64,000 nucleotides of DNA, taken from the NCBI RefSeq assembly GCF_027111315.2, contig NZ_CP114289.2, positions 1,364,001 through 1,428,000 on the forward strand, given 5' to 3'. The notes beneath the pieces are model-generated. The model was not told where the DNA came from and made no database searches. It saw only the letters and a list, made by a program, of their open reading frames with translations. The DNA is from Flavobacterium limnophilum (GTDB taxonomy: Bacteria; Bacteroidota; Bacteroidia; Flavobacteriales; Flavobacteriaceae). The translations under genes were made by a program, and so were the position numbers. Below, one piece after another: positions 26,439-35,434 of this stretch (the stretch's first letter is position 1; the number at the start of each line of letters is the position of its first letter).

Positions 26439-27518
26439 CTAAATTGAGTAATGATAATAGGCCGCACAAGCTCCTTCCGAAGAAACCATCGGTGCTCCAA
26501 GCGGATTGGATGGCCTGCATTTTTTATTGAATTCCGGACATTCGTGCGGTTTTTTGATTCCTTTCAGAATTTCGCCCGCAATACAGTTTTCGTCTTTCTT
26601 GCTGTCGATGACTTCAATGGAAAACTTTCGGTTGGCATCGTATTTCTTGTATTTTTCGGTCATTACAAAACCACTTTCGGGTATTTTTCCAATGCCGCGC
26701 CATTCTTGTTCCCCAATTTCGAACACGTCAAAAATCACTTCCTTGGCACGAACATTCCCTTCGGGTTTTACCATTCGTTTGTATTGATTGTCCACGAAAT
26801 ATTCTCCGTTTTCTAACTGTAATACTGCGTGATAAATCCCTTGTACCAAATCAGCAGGCTCAAAACCCGTGACTACCAGCGGAATTTTATATTTTTCGGC
26901 AATGGGATGGTATTCGTCCAATCCCATAATCGTGCAAACGTGACCGGCCGCAAGAAAAGCATCGATGGTACAAAATTCATCCGACAAAATGGCTTCCATG
27001 GCTGGCGGAACCAAAACGTGGGAAACCAAGATGGAATAATTATCCAGTCCCAATTTAGCAGCGTGAACCACGGAAAGGGCATTGCTTGGAGCGGTAGTTT
27101 CGAAACCGACGGCAAAGAAAACCACTTCCTTGTCCGGATTTGCCGCTGCAATGTTGACTGCTTCGAGTGGGGAATACAAAATTCTCAAATCGCCACCATC
27201 GGCTCTGGCTTGCAATAGACTTTTCGTAGAACCCGGAACCCGAATCATGTCGCCAAAAGAGCAAACGATGACACCTTGTTTCAAGAGTTCAATGGCTTTG
27301 TCAATCAATGAAATGGGGGTAACGCAAACCGGGCAACCCGGACCGTGAATCATTCGGACTTCTTTGGGAAGCAAATCCAGCAGGCCGTTTTTGACCAAAG
27401 AATGGGTTTGTCCTCCGCAAATTTCCATAATGTTCCAAGGTTTCGTGACTATTTTGTTTATCTCCGATAAATAGTGTTTTACGAGTTCTGGATTTCGGTA
27501 TTCGGTTAGGTATTTCAT
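26439..27518 (-). CDS. hypD: Hydrogenase maturation protein HypD
   Basis: A 359-residue iron-sulfur protein that holds the iron while the Fe(CN)2CO unit of [NiFe] hydrogenase is assembled with HypC. The conserved motifs CGGQTHS, GPGCPVC and the C-terminal Cys-rich region (CPEFNKKCRPSNPLGAPMVSSEGAC, in part) are all present. It is co-oriented with the nickel transporter (five bases downstream) and separated from the FKBP gene by a 285-base palindromic gap, where a second promoter could lie. Confidence 0.97.
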   Translation of the reverse strand: MKYLTEYRNPELVKHYLSEINKIVTKPWNIMEICGGQTHSLVKNGLLDLLPKEVRMIHGPGCPVCVTPISLIDKAIELLKQGVIVCSFGDMIRVPGSTKSLLQARADGGDLRILYSPLEAVNIAAANPDKEVVFFAVGFETTAPSNALSVVHAAKLGLDNYSILVSHVLVPPAMEAILSDEFCTIDAFLAAGHVCTIMGLDEYHPIAEKYKIPLVVTGFEPADLVQGIYHAVLQLENGEYFVDNQYKRMVKPEGNVRAKEVIFDVFEIGEQEWRGIGKIPESGFVMTEKYKKYDANRKFSIEVIDSKKDENCIAGEILKGIKKPHECPEFNKKCRPSNPLGAPMVSSEGACAAYYHYSI

Positions 27519-27567
27519 TGGATTTAATTTTTTGCCACAGATTTCACAGATTCACACAGATTTTTTT

Positions 27568-27795
27568 ACCACAAATTACACAAATTTTCACAAATTCAAA
27601 TAGCTTCACACGCTATGTTCACTATTACAAAGTGAAACTTCTTTCTCAAAATTAACACAATCTATAAATCTCTATGTGGTTAAAAATTATTTTTTTTGCC
27701 ACAGATTTACTTCGTCTGTTCGCTATCGCTCGGGTCACTAATTCAAGTTGACTTTATTTTTTGAAAAATTTGTGGAAATTTGTGTAATTTGTGGT
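27568..27795. repeat. Long inverted repeat between FKBP gene and hypD
   Basis: ACCACAAATTACACAAATTT (from 27568) pairs with AAATTTGTGTAATTTGTGGT (to 27795); 28 of 29 bases of the full arms match. Additional GCCACAGATT units flank it. The interior 27607-27684 is related to 18807-18880. The structure splits the hydrogenase operon. Confidence 0.75.
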
Positions 27796-27803
27796 GAAAA
27801 ACA

Positions 27804-28430
27804 TTAAACTATTTCCAACAATTCGATGATAAAAATCAAGGTGGAATTCGGTTGAATCATGGGTTGTGCGCCAAATTCTTTATAAGCCAAATAATGAGGA
27901 ATGTATAATTTCCAGCGGGAACCCACCGGCATCAAGAGCAAGGCTTCTTGCCAAGCCAAAATGGTTTGCGCCACGTTCATGTCGATGGCGCCGCTTTCCA
28001 TTGTGGAATCAAAAACGTCGCCGTTCAATAAAGTACCTTCGTAAATGACTCTCACGACATCGTTGATGGTGGGAATTTCTCCCGTTCCCTGCACCAGGAT
28101 TTCGAATTGCAAACCGCTTTCGAGCGTAATTACGCCTTCTTTTTGGGCGTTTTTCTCCAAGAATTGCCTGCCCAATTCGGCATTTCTTTCCTTCAAGTCT
28201 TCCTGAAGCAGAGTCACGTAGTTTTGGAAAATGGCAATGGCCTGTTTTTGGGTAATTTTTGGGTAAGAATCATTGAAAACCGACTTCATTCCTTCCAGAT
28301 AATCATCGTATTTTATTTCGTCGAAACCAATGTCCTTGAGGCTTTGTGCCATAATCACTCCGGCAGAATAGGATATTTTGTCCGATTCGTCCGTTTTTCC
28401 TATGGTTCCCAACAGTTCGTTTATGTTCAT
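27804..28430 (-). CDS. FKBP-type (Mip/FklB-like) peptidyl-prolyl isomerase in the hydrogenase operon
   Basis: A 208-residue protein with an N-terminal helical dimerisation region (about 1-95, as in Mip and FklB) and a C-terminal FKBP domain: GDVFDSTMESG, AWQEALLLMPVGSRWKLYIPHYLAY, PNSTLIFIIELLEI. No signal peptide, so it is cytoplasmic. It lies 11 bases after hypF. In E. coli the FKBP SlyD helps nickel insertion into hydrogenase, but this protein lacks SlyD's metal-binding tail. A dedicated folding role for a hydrogenase subunit is plausible inference. Confidence 0.88.
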   Translation of the reverse strand: MNINELLGTIGKTDESDKISYSAGVIMAQSLKDIGFDEIKYDDYLEGMKSVFNDSYPKITQKQAIAIFQNYVTLLQEDLKERNAELGRQFLEKNAQKEGVITLESGLQFEILVQGTGEIPTINDVVRVIYEGTLLNGDVFDSTMESGAIDMNVAQTILAWQEALLLMPVGSRWKLYIPHYLAYKEFGAQPMIQPNSTLIFIIELLEIV

Positions 28431-28441
28431 GTTTTCTAAAT

Positions 28442-30724
28442 TTAATTTTTAATATTGAGGTAATAATTCAATTGGCCGAAAGATATGTTTTCGTCGTTTG
28501 GGGAAAAGTTTTCGTGCAAATGAACTTCAAAATTTGTGGATAAAAATTTCAGTATCAAATCCACCAACAAAGCATTCTGGAACACGCCACCGCTGAATGC
28601 CAATGCATGGATTTTATTGTTCAAAGCGATTTTTTCGATGCACTTAATCAGGGTATAATGGAAATTCAGCGCAATTTTTCCGGGTTGGATTCCTTTTTGT
28701 CGAGAGGCAATTATTTTGTCCAAAAGCAGTTTTGTTGGAATGATGTTGTTGCTTAATTTTTCGTTTTCCAGATAATCGACAAAATGATTTTTGTGACTCG
28801 AATACCATTTTTGGGCGATTTTTTCCAAATACATTGCCGCTTCCCCTTCAAAATAAATCGGTTTGGTAAATCCCAATACGAAACCCACCGCATCAAAAAA
28901 TCTCCCCATTGAGGAGGTTTCGAAGCTTGGTTTTTTTAAGGCTTTCGAATAAATATTCCATTCGTTGACATTGAAATATTCCTTGAAAACTAAATTGCCT
29001 CCGCTGATGGACAAAGCCGAAATTTTGGGGTTTTTGGACATTTTGTCGCCCAAAATCCAAGGGTAATAGTCCAAATGGCCGATTCTGGCCATTTTATTGT
29101 CCTGGTATTCGAAAAACTCTCCGCCCCAGATTTTGTCTTCTTCTCCAAAGCCAATGCCATCCCAGATAATTCCGAGTATCCTGTCTTTGGATTTCCACAA
29201 ATTTTTCTCTCCCAGAATGGCCGAAAAATGCGCTTTGTGATGCTGGATTTTTTGAAAAAGAACCGGGTTTTCGGGATGGACGAAACTTTCGGCGAATCTC
29301 GAACTCACGTATTTTGGATGTGCATCAAACAAGATCACATCGGGTTCAAAATTGAATATTCGAGTGTAATTTTCTATAGTTTTTTCAAATCGGAGATAGG
29401 TGTCGTAATTTTCCAAATCGCCAATGTATTCGCTCACATAGCAATTGTTGTTGGGCAAAATGGCAATCGTGTTTTTCAAATCGCTGCCATGGCAAAGAAT
29501 TTTTTCCCTGCTTTCCGGTTTTTCAAAATCCAGTACATTGGGTGCAAATCCACGAGAACGTCTGAGTATTATTTTTTGGGCAAATTCTTCTGTAAATTTT
29601 ACCACGGAATCATCTTGGGGATGAAGAACGGTCAAGGAATTATGGAGAAAATAATCGGCTATTTTACTTAATTTTTTGATGGATTCCTTTTCAGAACAGC
29701 ATATTGGCGAACCGTGAAAATTTCCGCTGGTGGCAATGATTGGCTTGTTGAAATTTTCCATCAGCAGTTTTAAAGTGCCCGAGTTGGGAAGCATCGCTCC
29801 AATGGTTTCCAGGTTTGGAGCAATTTGCTCAACGGCCAAATCCAACGCATTTTTTATGGACAGAATCACGATTGGTCCTTCTGTTGAACTTAAAGTAGTC
29901 ACTTCTAAGTCATTTAAATTTAAATAGTTGCTAATTGTTTTGGCATCCTTGAATAAAACGGCAAATGGTTTTGTGGGTCTTCTTTTTCGAACCCTTAATT
30001 CTTTTACGGTTTCTTCGTTTGTTGCGTCGCAAATCAATAAATAACCTGCCGTATTTTTGAGTGCAATAATTTTTCCCTGAGCCAATTCGGCTGCAATAAT
30101 CTTGAAAATTTCGGTATTTGATTCCGACACCACTTCACCCAAATTGGTGGTCAATTTTAGCGTGATACCACAATTGGGACAAGAATTCGTTTGGGAATGA
30201 AATCGAATGTCGTCGCTATTTTTGTATTCCTGCGAACAACTTTCACACATCATAAACTCGTCAATGCTCGTGTTTTCTCTTTCAAAAGGAAATTTATGGG
30301 TTATTGCATATCTTGGCCCACAAGAGGTACAGGTCGTGAAAGGATAATAATACCTGCGATTTTCGGGATCCAACATTTCCTTGGCACAGCTTTCACAAAT
30401 GGCAAAATCAGGAGTCAGGGGAATATCGATAACCAAGTTGGGAGCAGTTGGTTTAATAGAAAAGTCCCCAACTATTTCTGTCGAAGAAATGCTGTTTTTT
30501 TGGGAAGAAGTAATTTGGGCACTTCCGGGTTTGTATTTCACTATTTGGTCATAAAAATCGTCCAGAATGTGCTCCTCTGCCGCGGCATTGATAAATACGC
30601 CCTTTGCATTATTGGTCACAAATCCTTTGATGTCGTTTTTTTTTGCCAAATTGTATATAAACGGCCTGAAGCCCACACCTTGAACCCGTCCAGAAATCGT
30701 TATTTCATAAATTTTAGTGCTCAA
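28442..30724 (-). CDS. hypF: Carbamoyltransferase HypF
   Basis: A 760-residue enzyme making the thiocarbamate on HypE from carbamoyl phosphate, the source of the cyanide ligands. Domains in order: acylphosphatase (GRVQGVGFRPF, residues 12-22), two zinc-finger-like CxxC pairs (about 110-190), YrdC-like (200-385) and Kae1-like with HHKAH (about 500). The start is a TTG at 30724 that overlaps the end of hyaD by 11 bases. No ATG precedes the acylphosphatase motif in this frame, so TTG with translational coupling is the best choice. Confidence 0.96.
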   Translation of the reverse strand: MSTKIYEITISGRVQGVGFRPFIYNLAKKNDIKGFVTNNAKGVFINAAAEEHILDDFYDQIVKYKPGSAQITSSQKNSISSTEIVGDFSIKPTAPNLVIDIPLTPDFAICESCAKEMLDPENRRYYYPFTTCTSCGPRYAITHKFPFERENTSIDEFMMCESCSQEYKNSDDIRFHSQTNSCPNCGITLKLTTNLGEVVSESNTEIFKIIAAELAQGKIIALKNTAGYLLICDATNEETVKELRVRKRRPTKPFAVLFKDAKTISNYLNLNDLEVTTLSSTEGPIVILSIKNALDLAVEQIAPNLETIGAMLPNSGTLKLLMENFNKPIIATSGNFHGSPICCSEKESIKKLSKIADYFLHNSLTVLHPQDDSVVKFTEEFAQKIILRRSRGFAPNVLDFEKPESREKILCHGSDLKNTIAILPNNNCYVSEYIGDLENYDTYLRFEKTIENYTRIFNFEPDVILFDAHPKYVSSRFAESFVHPENPVLFQKIQHHKAHFSAILGEKNLWKSKDRILGIIWDGIGFGEEDKIWGGEFFEYQDNKMARIGHLDYYPWILGDKMSKNPKISALSISGGNLVFKEYFNVNEWNIYSKALKKPSFETSSMGRFFDAVGFVLGFTKPIYFEGEAAMYLEKIAQKWYSSHKNHFVDYLENEKLSNNIIPTKLLLDKIIASRQKGIQPGKIALNFHYTLIKCIEKIALNNKIHALAFSGGVFQNALLVDLILKFLSTNFEVHLHENFSPNDENISFGQLNYYLNIKN

Positions 30725-31247
30725 TGAAACTGTTATTTTTAATTGTTAATTCTTCTATTAGTTGCAATATTTTGCTTTTTACAATTGCCAACGACGCCAG
30801 TACTTTTGGAGACAATTCGGTGACCATTGGATCCATTTTATCGATGGAAACGGTGTAGAGATAGATATCCGGCATTCGATCGAACATCGTGAGAATCTCG
30901 ACCATGTCTTTTAATCCAAAGTTGTGTCCGCTCAAGGATAACGGGAAGTCATTCGAGAATTTGGGTTTCAAAAGCGAGACCGTTCCTGTTTCTTTTCCGT
31001 CCATCGTGGCGTCAATAATTATGGCGACAGGATGACTTTCGAGATAGGGAATGAGCAAGAACCCCCCCGTTCCACCATCCATAAAGGTGATGTTTTTCGG
31101 GAACTCGGTTTCGTCGACGGTATTGACAAAATGAACGCCAACGCCTTCGTCTCCCATCAAATAATTGCCGATTCCAAGAACCAGAATGTCGTTTCCATTA
31201 TTGTGGAATTCGTCGGGAACATGCGGAAATAATTCTTCTTTCATCAT
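30714..31247 (-). CDS. hyaD: Hydrogenase maturation protease HyaD
   Basis: A 177-residue endopeptidase of the HybD/HyaD family: ILVLGIGNYLMGDEGVG near the N-terminus with the nickel-binding glutamate/aspartate, IIDATMDG and LSGHNFGLKD. It removes the C-terminal peptide of the large subunit after nickel insertion. Two adjacent ATGs (31247 and 31244) are possible starts. It lies 50 bases after hyaC, beyond a hairpin, and overlaps hypF. Confidence 0.94.
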   Translation of the reverse strand: MMKEELFPHVPDEFHNNGNDILVLGIGNYLMGDEGVGVHFVNTVDETEFPKNITFMDGGTGGFLLIPYLESHPVAIIIDATMDGKETGTVSLLKPKFSNDFPLSLSGHNFGLKDMVEILTMFDRMPDIYLYTVSIDKMDPMVTELSPKVLASLAIVKSKILQLIEELTIKNNSFIEH

Positions 31248-31264
31248 CGTGTTTTTAGAGTAAA

Positions 31265-31294
31265 AAAATTCCCTGATGGTTTTCAGGGAATTTT
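31265..31294 (-). terminator. Hairpin between hyaC and hyaD
   Basis: AAAATTCCCTG (31265-31275) pairs with CAGGGAATTTT (31284-31294), with T-runs on both strands. It follows the hyaABC structural genes and may partly terminate transcription or protect the hyaABC mRNA, giving more structural than maturation protein. Confidence 0.75.
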
Positions 31295-31297
31295 TAA

Positions 31298-32014
31298 TTA
31301 AATTTCCTTTTCCAGTTCTTTTTCTTTTCGAGTTCTTTCGGTTCGTACAAATTTATAGCCACTTACCATTGCGGAGGATTCGCCGCGCCCTTCCAACCAA
31401 TCATGGAAAAGTACTAGATAGACGTGTACTATGGCAAACAAAATGAATCCCCACATTGTCAAATGATGCAAAACACGGGTGTTTATGTCTCCACCCAAAA
31501 ATTCAGGAACCCAGGCAAACATTTTTGGAAAGAACCAAGTCGCATTGGCGGCATACAACCCAAAACCCGTGAAAATCATCACTATTGCCAAAAGAAACAT
31601 GACGAGATACGATATTGCGGCAATGTTGTTGTGTCCAGTATGAATGTTTCTTTCATTAAAATTAGTTTCGTTTTGAAGAAAGATGTCAATTTTTATGGAA
31701 TGCCAAATGCCTACAAATCCTTTTTTGTCAAACGGAAAAAAGACTTTCCAACTGGCGAATTTATTTCCCTTGAACGCCCAATAAACCCTCAAAATCAAAA
31801 CGGCCACCATCACGTAAGCACTCATGAAATGAATCTTGCGGATGTATCCAAACCAAAACTGTTCTGAAGCTTCTTTTGCAGAAATTATTGCTGGCGGATG
31901 CGCTATCAAAAGGCCGGTAATGATCAATGCCGTTATGGCTACTGCATTGGCCCAATGAAATATTCGAACCGGCAATTGCCATACATAGGCTCTTTTATAA
32001 TCTTGTGTTGCCAT
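31298..32014 (-). CDS. hyaC: Ni/Fe-hydrogenase b-type cytochrome subunit
   Basis: A 238-residue diheme cytochrome b with four transmembrane helices. Candidate heme ligands are in HWANAVAITALIITGLLIAHP (in part: FHWANA), the KIHFMSAYV helix and the later LHHLTMWGFILFAIVHVY helix (in part: LHHLTMW). It anchors the hydrogenase to the membrane and passes electrons from H2 to quinone. It lies 24 bases after hyaB. Confidence 0.95.
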   Translation of the reverse strand: MATQDYKRAYVWQLPVRIFHWANAVAITALIITGLLIAHPPAIISAKEASEQFWFGYIRKIHFMSAYVMVAVLILRVYWAFKGNKFASWKVFFPFDKKGFVGIWHSIKIDIFLQNETNFNERNIHTGHNNIAAISYLVMFLLAIVMIFTGFGLYAANATWFFPKMFAWVPEFLGGDINTRVLHHLTMWGFILFAIVHVYLVLFHDWLEGRGESSAMVSGYKFVRTERTRKEKELEKEI

Positions 32015-32038
32015 AATTAATTTGCTTTAAAGATTAGG

Positions 32039-33775
32039 TTACACATTGCAAACCGAGATGTCATTCACTTCGTTGATGATGTTCCCCTTCTCGTCATACA
32101 AATGTACGGCGCAAGCAATACAAGGGTCGAAAGAGTGAATCGTCCTGATGATTTCCAGTGGCAATTCGGGGTTGGCAACAGGGGTGTTTATCAAGGCACT
32201 TTCATACGGAGACCGTTGTCCTTTTGGATCTCTGGGCGAAGCATTCCATGTTGAGGGAACCACTTGCTGGTAATTGTCGGTTTTGCCGTCTTTTATCACG
32301 ATCCAATGACTTAATCCTCCACGAGGTGCTTCCACTAAACCAACACCTTTGGCTTCGGCAGGCCAAGTAGATTCTTCCCATTTTTCCATATTGGACATTC
32401 TTTCGTCACCGTTTTTGATGTTGTTGATGAGGGCATCAAAGAATTCCAGGTTCCAGCCTGCCACCAATTGGGTTTCCAATGCTCTTGCGGCCGTTCTTCC
32501 CAAAGTGGAGAAAAGCGCGCCAGCAGGAACCTGCAATTTTGAAAGTGTGGCATCGACTATTTCCTTGTATTCCGGTCTTCCCGAAGCATAACCAATTAAT
32601 GTTCGTGCCAAAGGTCCTACTTCCATGGCTTGGCCTTTCCATCTTGGTGTTTTGATGTAACTGTATTTTTTGTCCACGTCAAGATGCGTATAAGGCGGTT
32701 TTGGTCCCGTGTAATTGATTTTGGTTTCGCCAACCCAAGGGTGTTTGCCTTCATTGCCGTCTCCCGAATAGTCGTACCAAGAACTGTTTACGTATTCTTC
32801 GACGGTTTTCAAGTCCCTCAAATCCAAATCATGCACTTTGGACAAATTCTTGTTCAAAATTACGCCCGACGGGAATTTGAAAGTATCTCGATTGGTATTG
32901 TTATAGCCTTGCATTGGAAAATCCCCAAAACTCATGAAGTTGTGGAAACTGCCAATGGCGCCCCAATCTTTGTAGAATCCCGCGATGGCCAACACGTCTG
33001 GAACGTAAACTTGTTCCACAAACTGTTTGCCTTCAATCAACAACTTTTGGACCATTGCCAATCTTTCGGCGTTCAGTCCGCTGGCATCATCGAGATTGAT
33101 GGCACAGGCCATTCCGCCCACCAAGAAATTGGGATGCGGATTTTTACCGCCAAAAATGGCGTGTACTTTTACAATTTCTTTCTGCCATTCCAAGGCTTCC
33201 AAATAATGCGCCGTGGCCATTAGATTGGCTTCCGGCGGCAATTTCATCGCTGGGTGACCCCAATAGCCATTGGCAAATATGCCCAACTGTCCGCTGGCGA
33301 CAAATTTTTTGAGTCTTTTTTGCAAGTCCGAAAAATAGCCCGGTGAACTTTTGGGCCAATTGGATATGCTTTGCGCCAATTGAGAAGTTTTTACGGGATC
33401 GGCACTCAATCCACTCACGACATCGACCCAGTCAAAGGCATGCAGGTGGTAAAAATGTACTACGTGGTCGTGAATGTATAACGAGCCCAACATGATGTTT
33501 CGCACTATTTCGGCATTTGGCGGTACTTTTATGTCCAATGCATCTTCCACGGCTCGAACCGATGCCGTGGCGTGAACTGCCGTACAAACGCCGCAAGTTC
33601 TTTGAACAAAAGCCCAAACGTCCTTGGGATTTCTTCCTTTGACAATATTTTCTAGACCTCTTACCATGGTAGAGGACAAAAAAGCTTCCTGGATTGTTCC
33701 ATCGGAAATCTCCACTTCGGCTCTTAAATGTCCTTCTATTCTTGTAATGGGGTCAACTACGATTCTTTCTGCCAT
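32039..33775 (-). CDS. hyaB: [NiFe] hydrogenase large subunit
   Basis: The 578-residue catalytic subunit. The nickel ligands lie in the N-terminal RTCGVC (C61, C64) and C-terminal DPCIACAVH (C552, C555) motifs. The 20 residues after H558 (LYDEKGNI...) form the extension that HyaD cuts off. H68 and the RGLE segment are also conserved. It has no signal peptide and would be exported with the small subunit through the Tat system. Together with the small subunit's cysteine pattern it fits group 1 membrane-bound uptake hydrogenases. Confidence 0.97.
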   Translation of the reverse strand: MAERIVVDPITRIEGHLRAEVEISDGTIQEAFLSSTMVRGLENIVKGRNPKDVWAFVQRTCGVCTAVHATASVRAVEDALDIKVPPNAEIVRNIMLGSLYIHDHVVHFYHLHAFDWVDVVSGLSADPVKTSQLAQSISNWPKSSPGYFSDLQKRLKKFVASGQLGIFANGYWGHPAMKLPPEANLMATAHYLEALEWQKEIVKVHAIFGGKNPHPNFLVGGMACAINLDDASGLNAERLAMVQKLLIEGKQFVEQVYVPDVLAIAGFYKDWGAIGSFHNFMSFGDFPMQGYNNTNRDTFKFPSGVILNKNLSKVHDLDLRDLKTVEEYVNSSWYDYSGDGNEGKHPWVGETKINYTGPKPPYTHLDVDKKYSYIKTPRWKGQAMEVGPLARTLIGYASGRPEYKEIVDATLSKLQVPAGALFSTLGRTAARALETQLVAGWNLEFFDALINNIKNGDERMSNMEKWEESTWPAEAKGVGLVEAPRGGLSHWIVIKDGKTDNYQQVVPSTWNASPRDPKGQRSPYESALINTPVANPELPLEIIRTIHSFDPCIACAVHLYDEKGNIINEVNDISVCNV

Positions 33776-33795
33776 CTTGTATTATTTTTGGTTGG

Positions 33796-34917
33796 TTAGT
33801 CTTTAATTTTTGATTCCACTTTTTCTCCTTCGGTGATTCTTCGCTCCAATTCTTTTCTTTTGGAAAAGTTGGAAAGCGTTCCATGTGCCAAAACGCCTGC
33901 TGCCACAACTCCAAGAGCCACTTTTCCTAGTGTGTCGGCATCGCTTTCGATTCCGCCGCCTATTGCAAGGTCACGAGAATAGAAACTGCCGGCATCCCAG
34001 AATCCTTTGGCACTGCAACCCAGGCAACCATGTCCAGATTGAATAGGGTAACTAACGCCTCCGTTCCATTTGATGTTCCCGCAAGCATTGTAGGTAGTTG
34101 GTCCTTTGCAACCCACTTTATACAAACAATATCCTTTTTTGGCATTCTCGTCATCAAAGTTTTCTACAAATAAACCAGCATCAAAATAAGGTCTTCGGTA
34201 GCAGCTGTCGTGCACTCTTTTGGAGTAGAATGCTTTTGGTCTTCCTGCATCGTCCAGTTCCGGAAGTCTTTCGAAAGCCACGACATGGACGATAATTCCC
34301 GCCATAACTTCGCCAATGGGAGGACAGCCGGGAACATTTATAATGGGTTTATCGGTAATTATTTGGTCGATGGACACGGCACCCGTTGGGTTGGGTTTGG
34401 CTGCTTGCACGCAACCTGAAGTGGCACAGCTTCCCCAAGCGATTATGGCTTTGGCTCCAGCCGCAGATTCCTTCAATATATCGATTGCGCTTCTTCCGCC
34501 AATGCAACAATAATTTCCGTCATCGCCCATTGGCACGGAACCTTCCACACAAAGGATGTACTCGCCTTTGTATTTGTCCATAGTGGCTTTTTTGGCTGCT
34601 TCGGCTTGATGTCCGGAAGCTGCCATTAGGGTCAACGTATAATCAAGAGAAATTTTGTCCAAAATAATATCGGCGACAATGGGGTGATCAGAACGGATGA
34701 ACGATTCACTACAACAGGTGCATTCCTGGAAATGCTCCCAAATAACCGGTAATCTTGGTTTTGTTTTTAAAGAAGCCGCTATTTGTCCCAATGCGGAAGA
34801 TTCCACTCCCATATAGGCTCCAATAAAAGCAACAAACTTTAGAAAATCTCTTCGGTCATAGCCTTGTCTTATGACACTGTCGTAATACGTTTCATTCGTT
34901 TTGATTTCTTGTCCCAT
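33796..34917 (-). CDS. hyaA: [NiFe] hydrogenase small subunit, O2-tolerant type
   Basis: A 373-residue FeS subunit with a Tat signal (RRDFLKF, residues 22-28) and a C-terminal membrane anchor (about 335-355). The six proximal-cluster cysteines are C66, C68, C69, C164, C169 and C198. Their spacing is the same as Cys17/19/20/115/120/149 of the Ralstonia membrane-bound hydrogenase, which binds the [4Fe-3S] cluster giving O2 tolerance. The local motifs [12 protein letters not shown] and [16 protein letters not shown] agree. It is the first gene of the operon. Confidence 0.96.
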   Translation of the reverse strand: MGQEIKTNETYYDSVIRQGYDRRDFLKFVAFIGAYMGVESSALGQIAASLKTKPRLPVIWEHFQECTCCSESFIRSDHPIVADIILDKISLDYTLTLMAASGHQAEAAKKATMDKYKGEYILCVEGSVPMGDDGNYCCIGGRSAIDILKESAAGAKAIIAWGSCATSGCVQAAKPNPTGAVSIDQIITDKPIINVPGCPPIGEVMAGIIVHVVAFERLPELDDAGRPKAFYSKRVHDSCYRRPYFDAGLFVENFDDENAKKGYCLYKVGCKGPTTYNACGNIKWNGGVSYPIQSGHGCLGCSAKGFWDAGSFYSRDLAIGGGIESDADTLGKVALGVVAAGVLAHGTLSNFSKRKELERRITEGEKVESKIKD

Positions 34918-34997
34918 AATTATTTTGTTGAAAAAATTAATACTCTATCGTAGAAATTAAAAAACCTACTAAATTTATTGCTATATTCACAATTTAC

Positions 34998-35015
34998 ATA
35001 TGATATTTGTCATAT
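34998..35015. promoter_or_regulatory. Dyad between divergent hydrogenase operons
   Basis: ATATGA-TATTTG-TCATAT (34998-35015) is a perfect 6-6 dyad with a six-base spacer, the layout of CRP/FNR-family sites. It lies 80 bases from the hyaA start and 66 from the hypA start, so one factor could control both. Neither side has a perfect TAnnTTTG element, which fits activator-dependent promoters. No sigma-54 GG-N10-GC motif is evident. Confidence 0.5.
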
Positions 35016-35081
35016 TATTTTAAATATTTTAATAGTTTATTTGTTAATTACACAATTGGGTTACAAATTCAAGTCCGATAT

Positions 35082-35429
35082 ATGCACGAGCTTTCCATTG
35101 CCAGTTCGATAGTTAAAACCGCCGAAAAGGAGGTACGGGACAATGATGGAGAAAAAGTGCTGGAAATTCATTTGGAAATCGGCAAACTTTCGGGCGTAGA
35201 GTTGCAATCGTTACTTTTTATCTGGGAGTTGTGCACCAACGAAACAGTGCTGCAACATTCCAAATTAACCATTACAGAACCCGAAGGAATTGGCCAATGT
35301 GCAGAGTGCAAAACGGAATTCAAATTGGAAAAAATTTATGATTCTTGTCCAAAGTGCCACAGTCCATTCAAAAATATCCTTTCGGGCAAAGAATTGAAAA
35401 TAAAGAAATTAATTATTAACCAACAATAA
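35082..35429 (+). CDS. hypA: Hydrogenase nickel-insertion protein HypA
   Basis: A 115-residue nickel metallochaperone. The start is ATG 35082 because the mature HypA must begin MHE, where His2 binds nickel. The structural zinc site is formed by CAEC and CPKC (about residues 70-92). It delivers nickel to the large subunit together with HypB, encoded five bases downstream. It opens the plus-strand hyp operon. Confidence 0.96.
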   Translation: MHELSIASSIVKTAEKEVRDNDGEKVLEIHLEIGKLSGVELQSLLFIWELCTNETVLQHSKLTITEPEGIGQCAECKTEFKLEKIYDSCPKCHSPFKNILSGKELKIKKLIINQQ

Positions 35430-35434
35430 CTATC

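Noticed and set aside
34918..35081. Sigma-54 promoter for the hydrogenase operons
   Set aside because: No TGGCAC-N5-TTGC-like sequence was found on either strand of the divergent region.
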